The position numbers and the translations under genes are program-made. This document shows positions 43,725 to 56,159 of a stretch of DNA of 64,000 bases, piece after piece (the stretch's first letter is position 1; every line of letters begins with the position of its first letter). Source of the stretch: Fomes fomentarius (Eukaryota; Basidiomycota; Agaricomycetes; Polyporales; Polyporaceae); assembly GCA_022606135.1 (NCBI GenBank), contig JABYQN010000008.1, positions 806,001 through 870,000 of the forward strand. Reading direction: 5' to 3'. The notes under the pieces were generated by a model. That model was not told the DNA's origin. It did not search any database and was given only the letters and a program-made list of their open reading frames with translations.

Positions 43725-43800
43725 TCCACCGGACTGTCTGACGTCGCAGACCCTATGTGCCAGTCTTCCGGAGCTGAGATTGAGATGCGCGGAGTAGAAA
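43725..43800 (+). pseudogene. Relic fragment of a second P450
   Basis: A 20-bp stretch at 43732-43751 (GACTGTCTGACGTCGCAGAC) is identical to 39563-39582 inside the P450 exon encoding DCLTSQT. Weaker similarity follows (GAGCTGAGATTGAGATGCG against GATCTCGAGATTGCGTATGCG), ending near an ET-like codon pair. No frame continues on either side. Position right after the duplicated M20 flank supports a decayed copy. Confidence 0.55.
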
Positions 43801-44179
43801 CGGATCTATAAAGAATGAGAGGGCAGGGAGTTTACGCCATGTTTTGATCGCGTGACTTGCCATATGGGTGCCATGTGGGTACGCCGAGTCTGCGAGGTAT
43901 CCTGAGGACTGTCTTGCTGAGCTTGCGAGGCTCATGGGTAACCCACACAAGGGTTAGATATGATATGGTACTACTACGTCTACTATATTAGAAGACATCT
44001 TTGTGTAACACGAGAACTTCAACAAGTCTGTCAACTTCCTGGATGATTAAAGACAAAGCATTGAAGCAAGATATCGACGTGAAAAGTCCAAATGATGGGG
44101 GTCTTATCAGTGTTCAAGATCAACACGGCCGGGCCATGGGCAATCATGCATCCCGACTTGAACTTGATGGGACTACATG

Positions 44180-44390
44180 ATTTCAACGGGCACCGGTAGG
44201 AATCCTATTAATGTCCATGTATACACAACGATGAGGATAATCATTGATTGCTGTATTCAAGCCGGTATACTGTGTGGATCGTGCACTCATGGGGCAAAGT
44301 CACGGCTATAATATATGTAGATCGAATAGATGTACTGAGTCAAGGGCAAGAACATCGTTGAGCCGAAGGCACAAAGTTAAAGCCACAGGT
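44180..44390 (+). repeat. Degenerate direct repeat, upstream copy
   Basis: Shares ordered blocks with 44778-44960: ACGGGCAC-GGTAGGAA, AATGTCC, TATTCAAGCCGG, ACTGTG, TGCACTCA, GTTGAGCCGAAGGC and AAAGCCAC. Spacing between blocks is similar, with small indels, so this is an old direct repeat of about 180-210 bp. Confidence 0.6.
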
Positions 44391-44401
44391 ACGACTCCAT
44401 G

Positions 44402-44767
44402 GGGCTGCTCAATTCTTAGGGACGCGGGACGCGTTGAGCGCTCTTTCAATTCGATGGAGGTTGATGAGCGTAAGCGAGGATAGCCGAGAACTCGGCAAGC
44501 TCGCCGGAATCCTCTTCCTCTCGTCCTTGTCCTGCCTGCAAGCCACACCGCGCGTTCCAGTCAACGCAGAAAAACGCAGAAAAATATATGTGTTCATGAA
44601 ACAACAGTCCCTATTGCCTGCATGCTTCTGTGGGAGACACCGACCACGGGATGGGCACAGACTGCGAAAGCGCCCAAGTGGACGAGAGAGAGTAGTTGAC
44701 TATGTTCGCTGATGCCCATTAGTCCCATCAATGGTCTCTCAACGCGTCCCTCAGAATTGAGCAGCCC
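44402..44767. mobile_element. MITE-like element with 25-bp terminal inverted repeats
   Basis: The left end 44402-44426 reads GGGCTGCTCAATTCT-T-AGGGACGCG. The right end 44743-44767 is its inverse with one mismatch (24 of 25 match). The 366-bp interior has no convincing coding frame. The left arm also has a 7-bp tandem duplication (GGGACGC). No clear target-site duplication is visible (CATG before, TATG after). This fits a non-autonomous DNA transposon whose superfamily I cannot name. Confidence 0.55.
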
Positions 44768-44777
44768 TATGAGGCCA

Positions 44778-44960
44778 CAATTTGACGGGCACGGGTAGGA
44801 ACTATATTATGTCCAAAGTGTGGGTGAGGAACATGGTGACCCGGGATGATCAATCTATTGTACATGTATCAAGCCGGCCCTACTGTGCGCATTTTGCACT
44901 CACGATGGAGCAGTGTTGAGCCGAAGGCGAAAAACCCCAGTGGCAAAGCCACGCCGCCTT
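44778..44960 (+). repeat. Degenerate direct repeat, downstream copy
   Basis: Partner of 44180-44390, in the same orientation and on the other side of the inverted-repeat element. Together they suggest that the element inserted into or carried along a duplicated segment. Confidence 0.6.
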
Positions 44961-45469
44961 CTCCGCTTACATCTTCGTACTCCGCACGTGCGGAGCTTTC
45001 GAGAAGGCGCTGCGAAGCAAGCGCCGGAGCAAGGACGCACCTCGCGCGCCACTGGCCACTTTGACACTAGTACTATGTATCGCCAGCATCTTCAACTTCA
45101 ACTTCACTCCCACGGAGGTGGGGACATCAGGGAAGGACGCACACAAGGGCGATTTTGCCCGGTCGGTGGGCGTTCAACTTCACGAATGGCTGCTTGAGGC
45201 TAGTACAAAAGGTCTACGGGTGCCAACGCAGCATCGGCTCTTAGGTTCAGCCGGAGTATTCGCAATTAGACACCCGCAGCGCTCAGCCGATGCCATTTAA
45301 AAGATGATAGCCAGGTCGGACGAAATACCATACCCTGAAGCCCGTCTCCCACCCTTTGGAACTCGAAGGAAACTACTAGGACTAGTACCCCCACCCAGGG
45401 CATCGTGGTTGTACAAAATTGTACGCGAGACTCTGTCATCCTCGAGGCAGCACTTGATCGCGAACCGCC

Positions 45470-48400
45470 ATGTCCTCCAGGTGACCCTATCCATATCACT
45501 CGCGCACGCATCCGACTAACACCACGGCAGTACCAGGATCATATGGGAGGACCCGCGCATCTTTCCTCTCTATGGAACCGGTGTCTCTGCACTCCTGCTC
45601 GTTCTTCAGGCGCTCCGCGCTCGCTGGACACATGCTAAGTATACATCAATGCTACTGACCGAAAGCTACGCGTCGGACGACCGCAGCCACTCGCAACGTA
45701 CCGCAACCAAGCACGTTATTGGGCGCGTTGGTAGTCCTACTATGTTTCTCTGGAAGGTTGCCCGTCTGCTTTGCTGTATCGCTCTCTTCGGCCTATCCTT
45801 GGTGTCACTTTTCCAGCACAGCGATGACACAGCAGGTTCGCGTACTATGTCATGGTGGCTTCATGTCGCTCAGTGTGATGTCTACGTACGTCCCGATCTA
45901 TAGCGGTATCACTTGTGCTAAACGCTCTTATCAGGGCTACACGAGCCTGCTCGCCTTTTCCGACGTCCTCGCGTCTCGACGTAGTGGATTGTTCGGTGCT
46001 CATCTGACTGCTGTCCTGCTGCTCACATCGGCAGTCTACACCTGTCGTGACGTACTTCCTCTGTTCTTGAGAAATCACAGCCCCGCGGATGCAGCGGATA
46101 GCTTGTTATGGATGAAGTTCTTTCTCCTTCTCGGAGCAGCAGTACTTCTTCCTTTGTTGACACCTCGTGTGTACAAGCCATATGACCCCGAGGTGATTCT
46201 TAGTGTCAACTCCATACTGGCCGAAACTTATCGCTGAGTTTACTAGAAACCAATGGAGAAGCCAAACGAGCAACAGACCGCATCCCTCTCGTCACTGATC
46301 CTCTTCAACTGGCTCAACAGTACTGTCAGAAAAGCTTCACGTGTCTCCCACCTGTCTTTGGACCAACTACCTGCCCTTGCTGATACAAACACAACGAAGA
46401 ATCTTGCAGAGTCAAGTTTCCCGGTTCGTGAAGCCTGAGGCGTCTTGGATCCATCAGTGCATATTGACTTCTCGCTGGTTCAGCATCTCGATCCGACTCA
46501 GTTGCAGAAAGAAGAACACGTTTTCTGGGGCTTTCTAAGAGTTTATCGTGAGTGGGTTTCCACGTGACAAAGCCAACGCGACATCCTTAGTCTTCCGGGA
46601 GGTCTACAATACCTCGCGTATTCGCTGTTGGCTGTGCTATCTGTGCGTGCATTTCAACTTCTTACCCCTATCACGGGTTTCTCACGATCCTTCAGGCCAT
46701 CTTGTTCCTAGCCAGCCCGACCGCTGTCAAAGGATTACTTGCGTACGTATATGAATAATACTAACAATACTGCCTGTTATACGAGCTCACTCCGCCGATC
46801 AGCTACCTCGAAGCCGGTGGGCACCAATCTGAGGTATACCCATGGGCGTGGATTCTCTTGCTTCTCGTCGGCCCAGCGGCAGACACCCTCGCACAAGAGT
46901 GGCATGACTGGATCATCGTATGTACCTCAACGCTCGCTCTCCTGTTATACTCTGACTTGCTACTATCACCGCTTGCTCAGGATCTACAAAACGTCCGCAT
47001 TCAAGCGATTGTCACCGAGCTTCTGTTCCAGCACGCTCTGCGCATTCGTATGAAGTATGAGACGTCCCACAGCGCCGACGACCCTTCTTTGGAAGCAGGC
47101 GCGGCCATTTCCGACGATGTACAGGACGGGGAGGGCCATCTTGTCGGGAGGATGAACAATCTCATCACTAGTGACCTGGAGAATGTCAAGAACGGGAACA
47201 AGTTCTGGTTGCAGCTCTGTGAGTTTCCTGATTCGCACACACAATCCCATGTGGTAACTCATGGGCGGTACGGGTAGTTGTCAAGGTTCCCGTTTTGATC
47301 CTGTCTTCGATTGTGTTCGTGTATAGCATTCTCGGCTGGAGGTCAGTGCTTCATCGAGTATAATCTGTATCTAAATTCATGTAGGTTGGTACAGCGCCCT
47401 CGTTGGTCTTGCCTCAATTCTTGTTCTGCTTCCAGTTCCAGGGTACCTCAGCAGCTGGATTCAGGGCTACCAAGCAGTCATGATGGCTAAGGTGAGTAAT
47501 CGCTTTCCTTTTGCCACCATCTCACACCTCGAATCCTTTTGCAGACAGATGCCCGAGTGCAATTGATCAACGAGAGTAAGTGCTCACACATTCAAACATG
47601 TTCGGAGCTGAGATTGTACCCAGGCATCAACGTCGTGCGGACGATCAAGCTATTCGGTTGGGAGAAGCGCGTCGCTGCCCAGATTGAGGAACGCAGAGAA
47701 GCAGAGCTTGCGTATTTGCGCAAGACGAAATTCCTGCAGTTGATCAACAACCTCATCAAGTACGTTTGTCCCTCTCTCTACGCTCAGGACGTGCATATAC
47801 TCATCCCATCGAAGCTTCAGCATTCCTCTATGCACAATGGCCATCACATTCGGCGCATATGTGAGCTATCTTTCATCGATGAGAGGGATTTATCAGTGTG
47901 CCCATACAACTGTTGCATCTAGACGATCTTTCAGAAGGGCGAATTGACGGGTATGAGCCGCCGCGATCATTCTTGAGCTGGTCATATTGACTTGTGGCCT
48001 AGCTTCGCGTCTGTTCTCTTCATTCACCGGTATGAGGACGCTTGGTGTTCCCCGAATAGTATCACTGACTCGTTATCGCAGCATTCTTGATGATACAACA
48101 ACAGCTCCACATGATCTTCTACGCTATTCCTGTCTGCACGCAAGGTGTGTAATCTCGAATCGCCCGGACGTGAGCACGAACTAGCTCATACACCCCTGTT
48201 ATCCTGCAGCCAAGGTCTCTCTCGACCGCATCAACGAGTTCCTGCACAAGGTACCGATCTCTCATATTCTCCACCCAGTTTCTCACTCCTAGCTCCTCTC
48301 AGACAGAGCTCCTTGACGAATTTGAAGAGAAGAAATCCGGGACCGAATCAACTCAGGCCTTCGCACACCGCGCACATGACGAGAACCTCCTCGGCATCGG

Positions 48401-51400
48401 ACGTACCACATTCACATGGGCGAACGAACAGAGTCGCGCCCCTACACCCGCCACGGTTGAAACACCCGGAACTAATGCTTCGGGCTCAGGGTCATGTCCA
48501 GGAAGCCGGCAGCGGAGATTCGTGCTGAATGTGGAGGACGAGGTCGTGTTCAGGCGCGGGCGCATCAATCTGGTCGTTGGGCCGACTGGGTCGGGCAAGA
48601 CGTCGCTGCTCATGGCCCTTCTAGGTCAGTCATCGCTATTCGTTACAAGAGATGTGGGTTGAGGTTAACGCCGACCTTTTGACATGGCATTGACAGGTGA
48701 GATGCACGCGATTCCATCTGGACCGGACTCGTTCGTGAGCCTTCCTCGGGCGGGCGGGGTTGCGTATGCGGCGCAAGAGTCGTGGGTGCTGAGTGAGACA
48801 ATCATGGTGAGTCATGCCTGTCCACTCCGTTCCATCTCAGGTGAGACGTTTATGCTTGTGGGCCTTGTAGGATAACATCCTCTTCGGATCGCCCTACGAC
48901 GAGACTCGCTACAACGAAGGTTAGCGTGATCGACTCGGATGTGTCTGGTAAACTGTCTGTTGAACATGAAGGGTGCAGTTATCAAGCAGTGTGCACTGGA
49001 GCGCGATCTGAGCCTTTTCGAGGCCGGTGATCAGACAGAGGTGGGCGAGAAGGGTATAACTCTCAGGTTCGTGCCATTGTTCCGGTTGCAGAGCCTCGCT
49101 CACGATATGATACAGTGGGGGACAGAAGGTAATCTCATGATATTCTTGTACTCTCGTGGTGTTACTGAGAGACATTCACGACTAGGCTCGGATTACCCTC
49201 GCTCGCGCCGTATATTCGTCTGCGGAGATTCTCCTCCTGGACGACGTCAGTTGAACAGACATCTGGGTAAATGACCTTGATACTGATGATGCACACAGGT
49301 TCTCGCCGCACTCGACGTCCACACTGGCAGGTGGATAGTAGACAGATGCTTCAAAGGCGACCTTATCCGCGGCCGCACTGTCATCCTTGTCGTGCGTACT
49401 CCTTTATCCTTCCCTCTCGACCAGACCCTCAGCTCCCCAAATCTTTGTACCGTAGAGCCACAATGTCACACTCACGCGCCCTATCGCGGATTTCGTCGTC
49501 GCACTTGGTACAGACGGTCGGATCGTCAGCCAAGGTTCCCTTGATAAGGCACTCAAGGAAGACAAGATGCTCTTGGAAGAGCTGAAAACCGAGGAGAAAC
49601 AGTTGCAGCAGGTCCACCAAGAAATCGACGAGCCCGTCCTCCAGGCTGATGCAGTCGACCAACAGAAGGATGGAAAGCTGGTCGTGGCCGAGGAGATCGG
49701 AGAGGGATTGGTTGGGTGGAATGCTCGTGAGTTTTGAATTTGCGCCATCGCGATCACGGGGGATTATGGCTGATTTTCGGATGTGCATCAAGTCCGGATG
49801 TACTTCAGGAACACGGCGCGGGTTGCATGGATGTACTGGACAGTCTATCTCGTCGCTCTCACTTTGACGCACGTCCTCATCAATGGACAGGTGTGTCTGA
49901 AAGCACCCACAAACGCTTACTTCGACATTCTGACTTGAAACCATACTTCAGACATACTTTCTGGGATATTGGGCTTCCCAATACGAGAGTCACGACCCGT
50001 CAGAAGTCTCAGTGCCATAGTCAGCCTCTCTTCCTTTCTATTCTGTCTGATTGCTACTGATGGTCGTGACCTCACTGATAGCTACATGACGGTCTACTTT
50101 CTTCTGGTGTTCGCCATCATATCGGTCTATGCTGTGTGCTGGTCTGTCTATGTCTACGGCACCATCCGCGCGTCGAAGATCATTCATAGAGAGCTCGTCA
50201 CGTCTGTGCTTTGTACCACACTGAGGTGAGCATAGATGCGTACATGCGCTGTGCGATACAAAGATAGTTCTAACCCCGACTACTCTCCCGCGAAAACAAG
50301 GTGGCTCGATATGACACCCACCTCTCGCATTATCGCCCGCTGCACCGCGGATATACAAGCTAGTGCGTTCCTCTCTCTCTCCCTCGGGCCTCTCCTTCCG
50401 AACGCTGACTCACATCCGATTCTCATCACACTGTCAGTGGATACCCAAATTTCCCACATCATGCACTCCCTGCTCGAAGGCACAATTTACATGATCGTCA
50501 AAATCGCCGCAGTCGTCTTCATGCTCCCCATCTTCCTCGCCGCCGCCGCAATCGTAGCGGCCCTCGGAGGATGGATCAGCCAGATATACATGCGCGCGCA
50601 GCTGAGCGTGAAGCGCGAGCTGAGCAACGCGCGTGCGCCTGTGCTGGGCCATTTTGGGTCAGCTATCACAGGGCTTGGTGCGTCTCCCTCCATCTTGCTG
50701 ATGCTCAGTCGCTGTGTGTATGTGTGTGAGGGCTGACATGGATAGTGCCGTAGTCTCGATTCGCGCGTATGGCGCGCAAGAGGCGTTCACACAGGAATCG
50801 TACGTACGGATGGATAGGTACAATCGCGCCGGGCTGACATACGAAGCCCTCAATCGGTACGTTTCCTTTGCATCCTCATAGCAACCCGCCGTTTTTGTTG
50901 ACGGATGTGTTTGAACAGCTGGGTCACCATCCGGGTCGACATCCTCGGGTCTGCGCTTTCCGCGGCCCTTGCTGCGTATCTTACGTACGGCGCCCGGTTG
51001 AGCGCGTCGAATGCGGGTTTCGCTCTGTCTATGTCTGGTGCGCGCAGCCACCTGTCCGAGCTTGGGTATCTGACCACCTCTTTGCCATAGTCGGCTTCAG
51101 CAGCTTCATCCTCGGCTGGCTGCGGACATTCAACGACTTCCAGGTCATTGCCAATAGGTATGTATCGCCTGACATCGCCACGTCTCATCAGTACGTCAGA
51201 TCGGACCGGTCGCTGACGGGAAGTTCTACGTCAGTTTGGAGCGCATACAGCAGTACACGACAATCGAGCAGGAGCCCAAGCCGACCAAGGAGGGCATCCC
51301 GCCCGCTTACTGGCCCGCGAGCGGGGACGTACGCGTAGAGAAGCTGTCTGCGCGTTACTCGAGTGTGCGTCTGCGATGCTGGGCGAAATGTTTCTGCCAC

Positions 51401-52606
51401 CATCTAACCTTCGAATGGGTTGGTAGGATGGGCCGCGCGTGCTCAATGAGTTGTCGTTCGAGGTGAAGTCCGGCGAACGTATCGGTATAGGTGTGTGTCT
51501 TGCATCTTGGAGCGTACTTTCACTGTTATCAGGCGGAATGCTGACTATTTCACGGTATTGGATAGTTGGCCGCACTGGGAGTGGGAAGGTATGTCTTGAA
51601 TGGAAGCTTGTTACTCGATTTCACTCACCATGAATTCAGAGCTCTCTGACGCTCGCCCTCCTCCGGTGCATCCTCACCGAGGGCAAGGTGTACTACGACG
51701 GGATCGCAACAGATTCAATTAATCTGGACGCACTCCGCTCCAACATCACCATCATTCCCCAAACCGTGCGCCCCTTCTCTCCGCATGTATATGCGCGCGT
51801 CCGTTTATGGCTGACATCACGACGACTCCGCAGCCTGACCTCCTCAGCGGGTCCCTGCGTCAGAACCTCGACCCGTTCGCAGTGCATGAGGACTCGACGC
51901 TCAACGACGCGCTGCGCTCTGCCGGGCTGTTTTCGCTGCAGGAGGAGTCGGGTCATGGACGGATCACGCTGGACAGCGAGATCGCTGGTGGAGGAGGGAA
52001 TCTGAGCGTCGGCCAAAGGCAGATCATTGCCTTGGCGAGGGCGATTGTGAGGAGGAGCAAGGTCCTTATTCTTGATGAAGGTGCGTAGTGCCCGCTTGAA
52101 TGCTTGAATGCATGTGTGGGAATAGGTGCTGATGCGGAGTATTTTCTCAGCGACGTCTGCGATTGGTAAGTTGAGAATGTGGTGGTGTCGGGTGGTTGTT
52201 GATGACTGACGGATTGGGCAGATTATGAAACGGATGCGATTATCCAGAAGTCGCTCCGTGAAGAGCTTGGACGTGACGTGACGGTCTTGACTGTGGCTCA
52301 TCGTTTGCAAAGTATCATGGATGCGGATAAAATCGTGAGTTGACACGTCACTCTCTGGGACCACAGTTCACGAACGATGATTACAGATGGTCCTCGACGC
52401 CGGCAATATTGTGAGTAACACATACTCGCTTAATCCCCTAAACTCATCGGACGTTGCTACAGATCGAGTATGACAAACCGAGCGAACTGCTCAAGAAGCA
52501 TGGCGGGTACTTCCGCGGCCTCGTGGATGAAAGTGGGGACCGCCGTGCGTTGTACGCGATGGCTGGGGTCACCATGTGGGACAGAGTCTCATCTGCGCTT
52601 TTGTGA
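45470..52606 (+). CDS. ABCC (MRP-type) full ABC transporter
   Basis: ATP-driven export pump of the multidrug-resistance-associated family, at vacuole or plasma membrane. The start MSSS at 45470 is split by an intron before TRIIWEDPRIFPLYGTG, giving the lumenal N-terminus of a TMD0. TM domain 1 includes AADTLAQEWHDWII, HALRIRMKYET and INVVRTIKLFGWEKRVAAQI. NBD1 has Walker A GPTGSGKTSLL, Q-loop AYAAQESWV, signature LSGGQKARITLARAVY and Walker B ILLLDDVLAALDVH. TM domain 2 follows from about 49800. NBD2 has GRTGSGKSSLTLALLR, IIPQTPDLLSGSLRQNLDPF, signature LSVGQRQIIALARAI and ILDEATSAIDYETDA, including a 15-nt exon at 52151-52165. The end is VSSALL. Over twenty introns were bridged; no fatal break was found. 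The product is about 1,470 residues. Substrate unknown. Confidence 0.9.
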
Positions 52607-53333
52607 ACTCTTCTCGCGTGAATAACGTCTATCTTTCGTCCCCTTGCTCTTCTAGATAGTTGGTGATACATGTGACATCCATACTAATGCAGGACATGCG
52701 ACGCGGCATAATTTGGGTTCAACTGTGCACAGGGGTGACTCTGGAGGGTACCTAAACGGAGAATCAGGTAGAGATGGCGGTGGTGAACAAGCGCATTAGG
52801 ATCACGACAACCGCAGGGCATTGCAGGAGATGAAATTAGATGGGATTACAAGGGTATGATCGTCGCAGAGTCATCCACAAAGTCATTCACATCACCCTCC
52901 ACTTGCAATACCACAACGTCGATTCAAGATAGTGGGGATCAACAGATGTGTGCCCTTACCTAGTCGGATCTCATTCTTCGCATAAAACAAACCGAGTGCC
53001 GGCCGACTGCGCATGGCAACACGACATTGAACGCGCTCAACTGCCTTGCGACACTGCCAGGTAAGTAGAGTGTGTCAAAGATATCCGTCCTCGGCTTTCT
53101 CCGGTAGAAGTATACCGTGGCAATTCCAACTGGGCGCCCATACGTAGTCGCGTTGCGTCAAACCACATCCAACTACAAGCCTGCGCCAGGTGACTGTCGG
53201 ATTTCGTTGGCAGATTCACTGCATTTATGCTCCGCTGCATCTAGGAACACGTAATTACTCTGAACGTGACTGCTACACGAACACGTAGTGAACTGAATTT
53301 CACAATGCGAATCGCGGACGACACATTTGTGCA
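52607..53333. other. Intergenic region ABCC transporter / GPI1
   Basis: About 730 bp with the transporter 3' UTR and the GPI1 promoter. A 16-base block near 53130 (GCCCATACGTAGTC) has a near match in a GPI1 intron at about 54249, which I regard as chance. No gene seen. Confidence 0.4.
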
Positions 53334-55705
53334 ATGAAGACAACAGTCGTTCTGTGGCCTACTGATCTCTCGACGCAACAAGGAGTATGCTATGGCTGGA
53401 CCAAACCTCTAATTTGTGTGGCAGGGATGGTTCCTATCTCAGAACGTTTGGTATACTGTCCTGTTTCCTTCGAGCCTCCTCATGATGTTCACCTATCTTG
53501 GTAGGAGGCAGAGGTGCTTCTTCAGTCTGCAATTGCGCAACCGGCATGGAACGGCCTTCGAGCAATGTTTAGCTCTGATCCGACGATCCTTGGCTACTGT
53601 ACCCTTGACTCAGCGAATCAGCCGCTCCGCATATCGTTCGTGGCCGAGGTTATGCATACAGGTGCGGTCATAGCACAAACATCTGAGGAGATGACGATGT
53701 GAATGACTGTATCGCAGACAACTTGCAATTTGTCAGGTATCGACGACATAGACGCCAGTCTATGCGTTTCTATGCCTTCAACTTCAACGAACTCGACATC
53801 CTCCCATCCCAGGAGCCAGAGGGCACGCCTTCGAAACTCCAGCGTGATACGAAGGTTATAAATGACAGTATCTCAGCTGACTTTACTCGACCTCCGACCC
53901 CGCCACAAGCGAAGTATTCAATGGTGAAGTGTTGTCACAGGTCAGCAATCCTATGCATAAGATACAACGGACATCATGTTAATGCTTATAACAAGGTCAA
54001 CCTTGCGCACTTCCTTTCAGATATTGTGGAAAGAGAACGGCGGTCGACCAAGGGTACTCTGGCTCCCTCACGACCCGGAACTCCAGATATACTACTTCGA
54101 CGACCCCATACCCCTGCGGTTTATGGCAAACGCGAAGATATCATTCACACTACGTTTTCGCGGACCATACAGGGCATCTACACCTTGTCCCGAATGTGCT
54201 CTACAACAGGTGCGTGTCTCTTCCGCCCATAGAATGTCGGCAGTGGACGCCCATACCTAGTCAGCGGAGCAATTCGATGTGAGATACGAGCAAGGCGCGT
54301 ACGTCATTGGCGAGGTTGCGCACGTTTACAACGACAAGGCGCGCACCGTACAGTCTATCTCAAAGTATATCAAGTATGCGATACCCTCCCATTGTCTGTC
54401 ACGCACACTGAAAACAGTCCTGTCAGATTTCACAACTGTGTCTGGCTTGTCCTCAATGACGTCATCATCGGCGTTGCGTTTGGATCCTTCCTCTGCGAAA
54501 ATGAACGTTTCTTTGCGCGATACCTGCATATTGGTCTGCAGAAGTATCTGGTAGACGGAATGCAACGCGCCTTGCTATGGCTCAACAATTGGCCCGCCGG
54601 GCTGAAACTCAACACCGAGCTCAGCCAGTTCTACTGCCATTCCCTTGTCGGTGTGGTGTCAGCATGGGGATGTGCGTCGATCGACTGACATCTTCTGTAA
54701 TCGAATAACTGACTACCCCGAAATAGGGCTTCTGAGTCATGCTACACCATACTTTCCCGCCCTGATCTGGCTCACTGGGGCGATGGGGTGCTGTGGCATG
54801 ACGATGATCATCTCGCTCCTCTCGGATATCTTCAGCCTGCTCACAGCACATCTCTACGTTTGCTACTATATCTCGGCGACGGTGTTCAGCCATCAGCTGA
54901 GTCTCGCTGGCTCACTGTGGAACCTCTTCCGGGGTGCGTCCTGTCGTATAACTGCCGAAACACGTCCATCTTGCTGACGGTCATGCAGGCAAACGGTACA
55001 ACGTGTTGAGAAACCGGATAGACACATGGGACTACGACCTAGACCAACTTCTTCTGGGCACCATCCTCTTCACTTTGCTCGCATTCCTCTACCCAACTGT
55101 GCTCACGTATTATGCGCTGTTCGCCACGGTCCGTCTTCCTCCTCACTCCTCTCGGTTGGCGGTTCTGATTCTAGTGCATCTAGGCTCGACTCGCGACCAT
55201 CGTCGTCCATGCGACCTTTGATACTATGACTGCGCTGCTGAATCATTTCCCGCTTTTCGCGCTTCTTCTCCGTGTGAAGGACCCACTCCGGCTTCCCGGT
55301 GAGCCTCCTCCCATTTCCCAGGGTTTTGGAACCTGCTGAAGGTTGAGTAGGCGGAGTGTGTATTCAACGATCCCATGTCGGGTTTCTCACGCTGGGGGTA
55401 CGCCTTGTACCTTTGGTACAGCCATCCATGACTGACACCCTCCTCAGAGTCAGCCTGCGTCGCTATCCTCTATCTTCAGGCATTACGGTATGCATTCCTC
55501 GGCCATTCGAGCGTCTATCCGAGTACCAGACAGTACTGACTCGCAAGAACACAAAGCGGATCTGGCAGGCAGACTAACGACCCACTATCACCCTCTCGGG
55601 ATGCTTCGTCAGCTAGCATCTGGGAGGCTGCTAAACCCGATACCCCGTGCGTCCATCCGGTACAGCATGATTCCGACAGAGACAGGCACTCGACCGAGGA
55701 CATAA
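53334..55705 (+). CDS. GPI1: GPI-GlcNAc transferase subunit Gpi1 / PIG-Q
   Basis: ER membrane subunit of the complex that adds GlcNAc to phosphatidylinositol, the first step of GPI-anchor synthesis. The start at 53334 gives MKTTVVLWPTDLSTQQGVCY, GWTKPLICVAGMVPISERL, then LLQSAIAQPAWNGLRAMFSS and ILGYCTLDSANQPLRISFVA. The middle has FYAFNFNELDILPS and KENGGRPRVLWLPHDPELQI. The conserved Gpi1 domain covers LNDVIIGVAFGSFL, LLWLNNWPAGLKLNTELSQF, ALIWLTGAMGCCGMTMIISL, SLAGSLWNLFRGKRYNVLRN and RIDTWDYDLDQLLLGTILFT, with several membrane spans. The end HYHPLGMLRQLASGRLLNPI leads to a stop at 55705, though the last codons are uncertain. Introns are short and numerous. The product is about 600 residues. 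Confidence 0.88.
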
Positions 55706-56159
55706 TTGCGTAACGATCTATTGCACGCCACTTGATCATGTCCAAATCAGTAGGTAGTAGAGCCAGAACGATGCAGCGAAGAGCTGAGAGGGGCGTACAC
55801 ATCGTTTCCGATACCGGAGACAGCGACGAGGAGACCTTCGGTGGACTATTCACCTACGAGAGCGTTGTGTCCCTCTTCACGGACTTGCGTACTGTAGCTC
55901 TAGCCTTCTAGGTTGTACTCAACCTGTGTACATACATCGTAGTAAGGATATTCTTCATCATACTCCAACTTCCATATACATTGGCGTGCGGATACAGTAC
56001 CGCTCTCCAGCTACCCGCTTGTCGTGCCAGGTCCAACATAGAGTGTAGAGTAAACATATACATGCAGCATGACCATTAGTAGTAGCGATTATCAGTGTAG
56101 TCCATAGCCGTGCTCCAAGAGAGAGGGTGGGGTAATAGCATGCTTCCATCTTCACGATA
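55706..56159. other. Convergent intergenic region GPI1 / CtIP homologue
   Basis: Both genes end here, so the stretch should be two 3' UTRs. Nothing further recognised. Confidence 0.4.

Larger units (their letters stand above)
43409..45469. other. Intergenic region with duplicated flank, P450 relic and MITE-like element
   Basis: About 2 kb without an intact gene. From 43409 to about 43690 it resembles the flank after M20 copy 1. A P450 fragment follows at about 43730-43800. Degenerate direct repeats at about 44180-44390 and 44778-44960 flank an inverted-repeat element at 44402-44767. The remainder up to the ABC transporter start shows nothing recognisable. Confidence 0.55.

Noticed and set aside
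53120..54260. Shared GCCCATAC-TAGTC block near 53130 and 54249
   Set aside because: Only about 15 matching bases with no extension on either side; likely chance.
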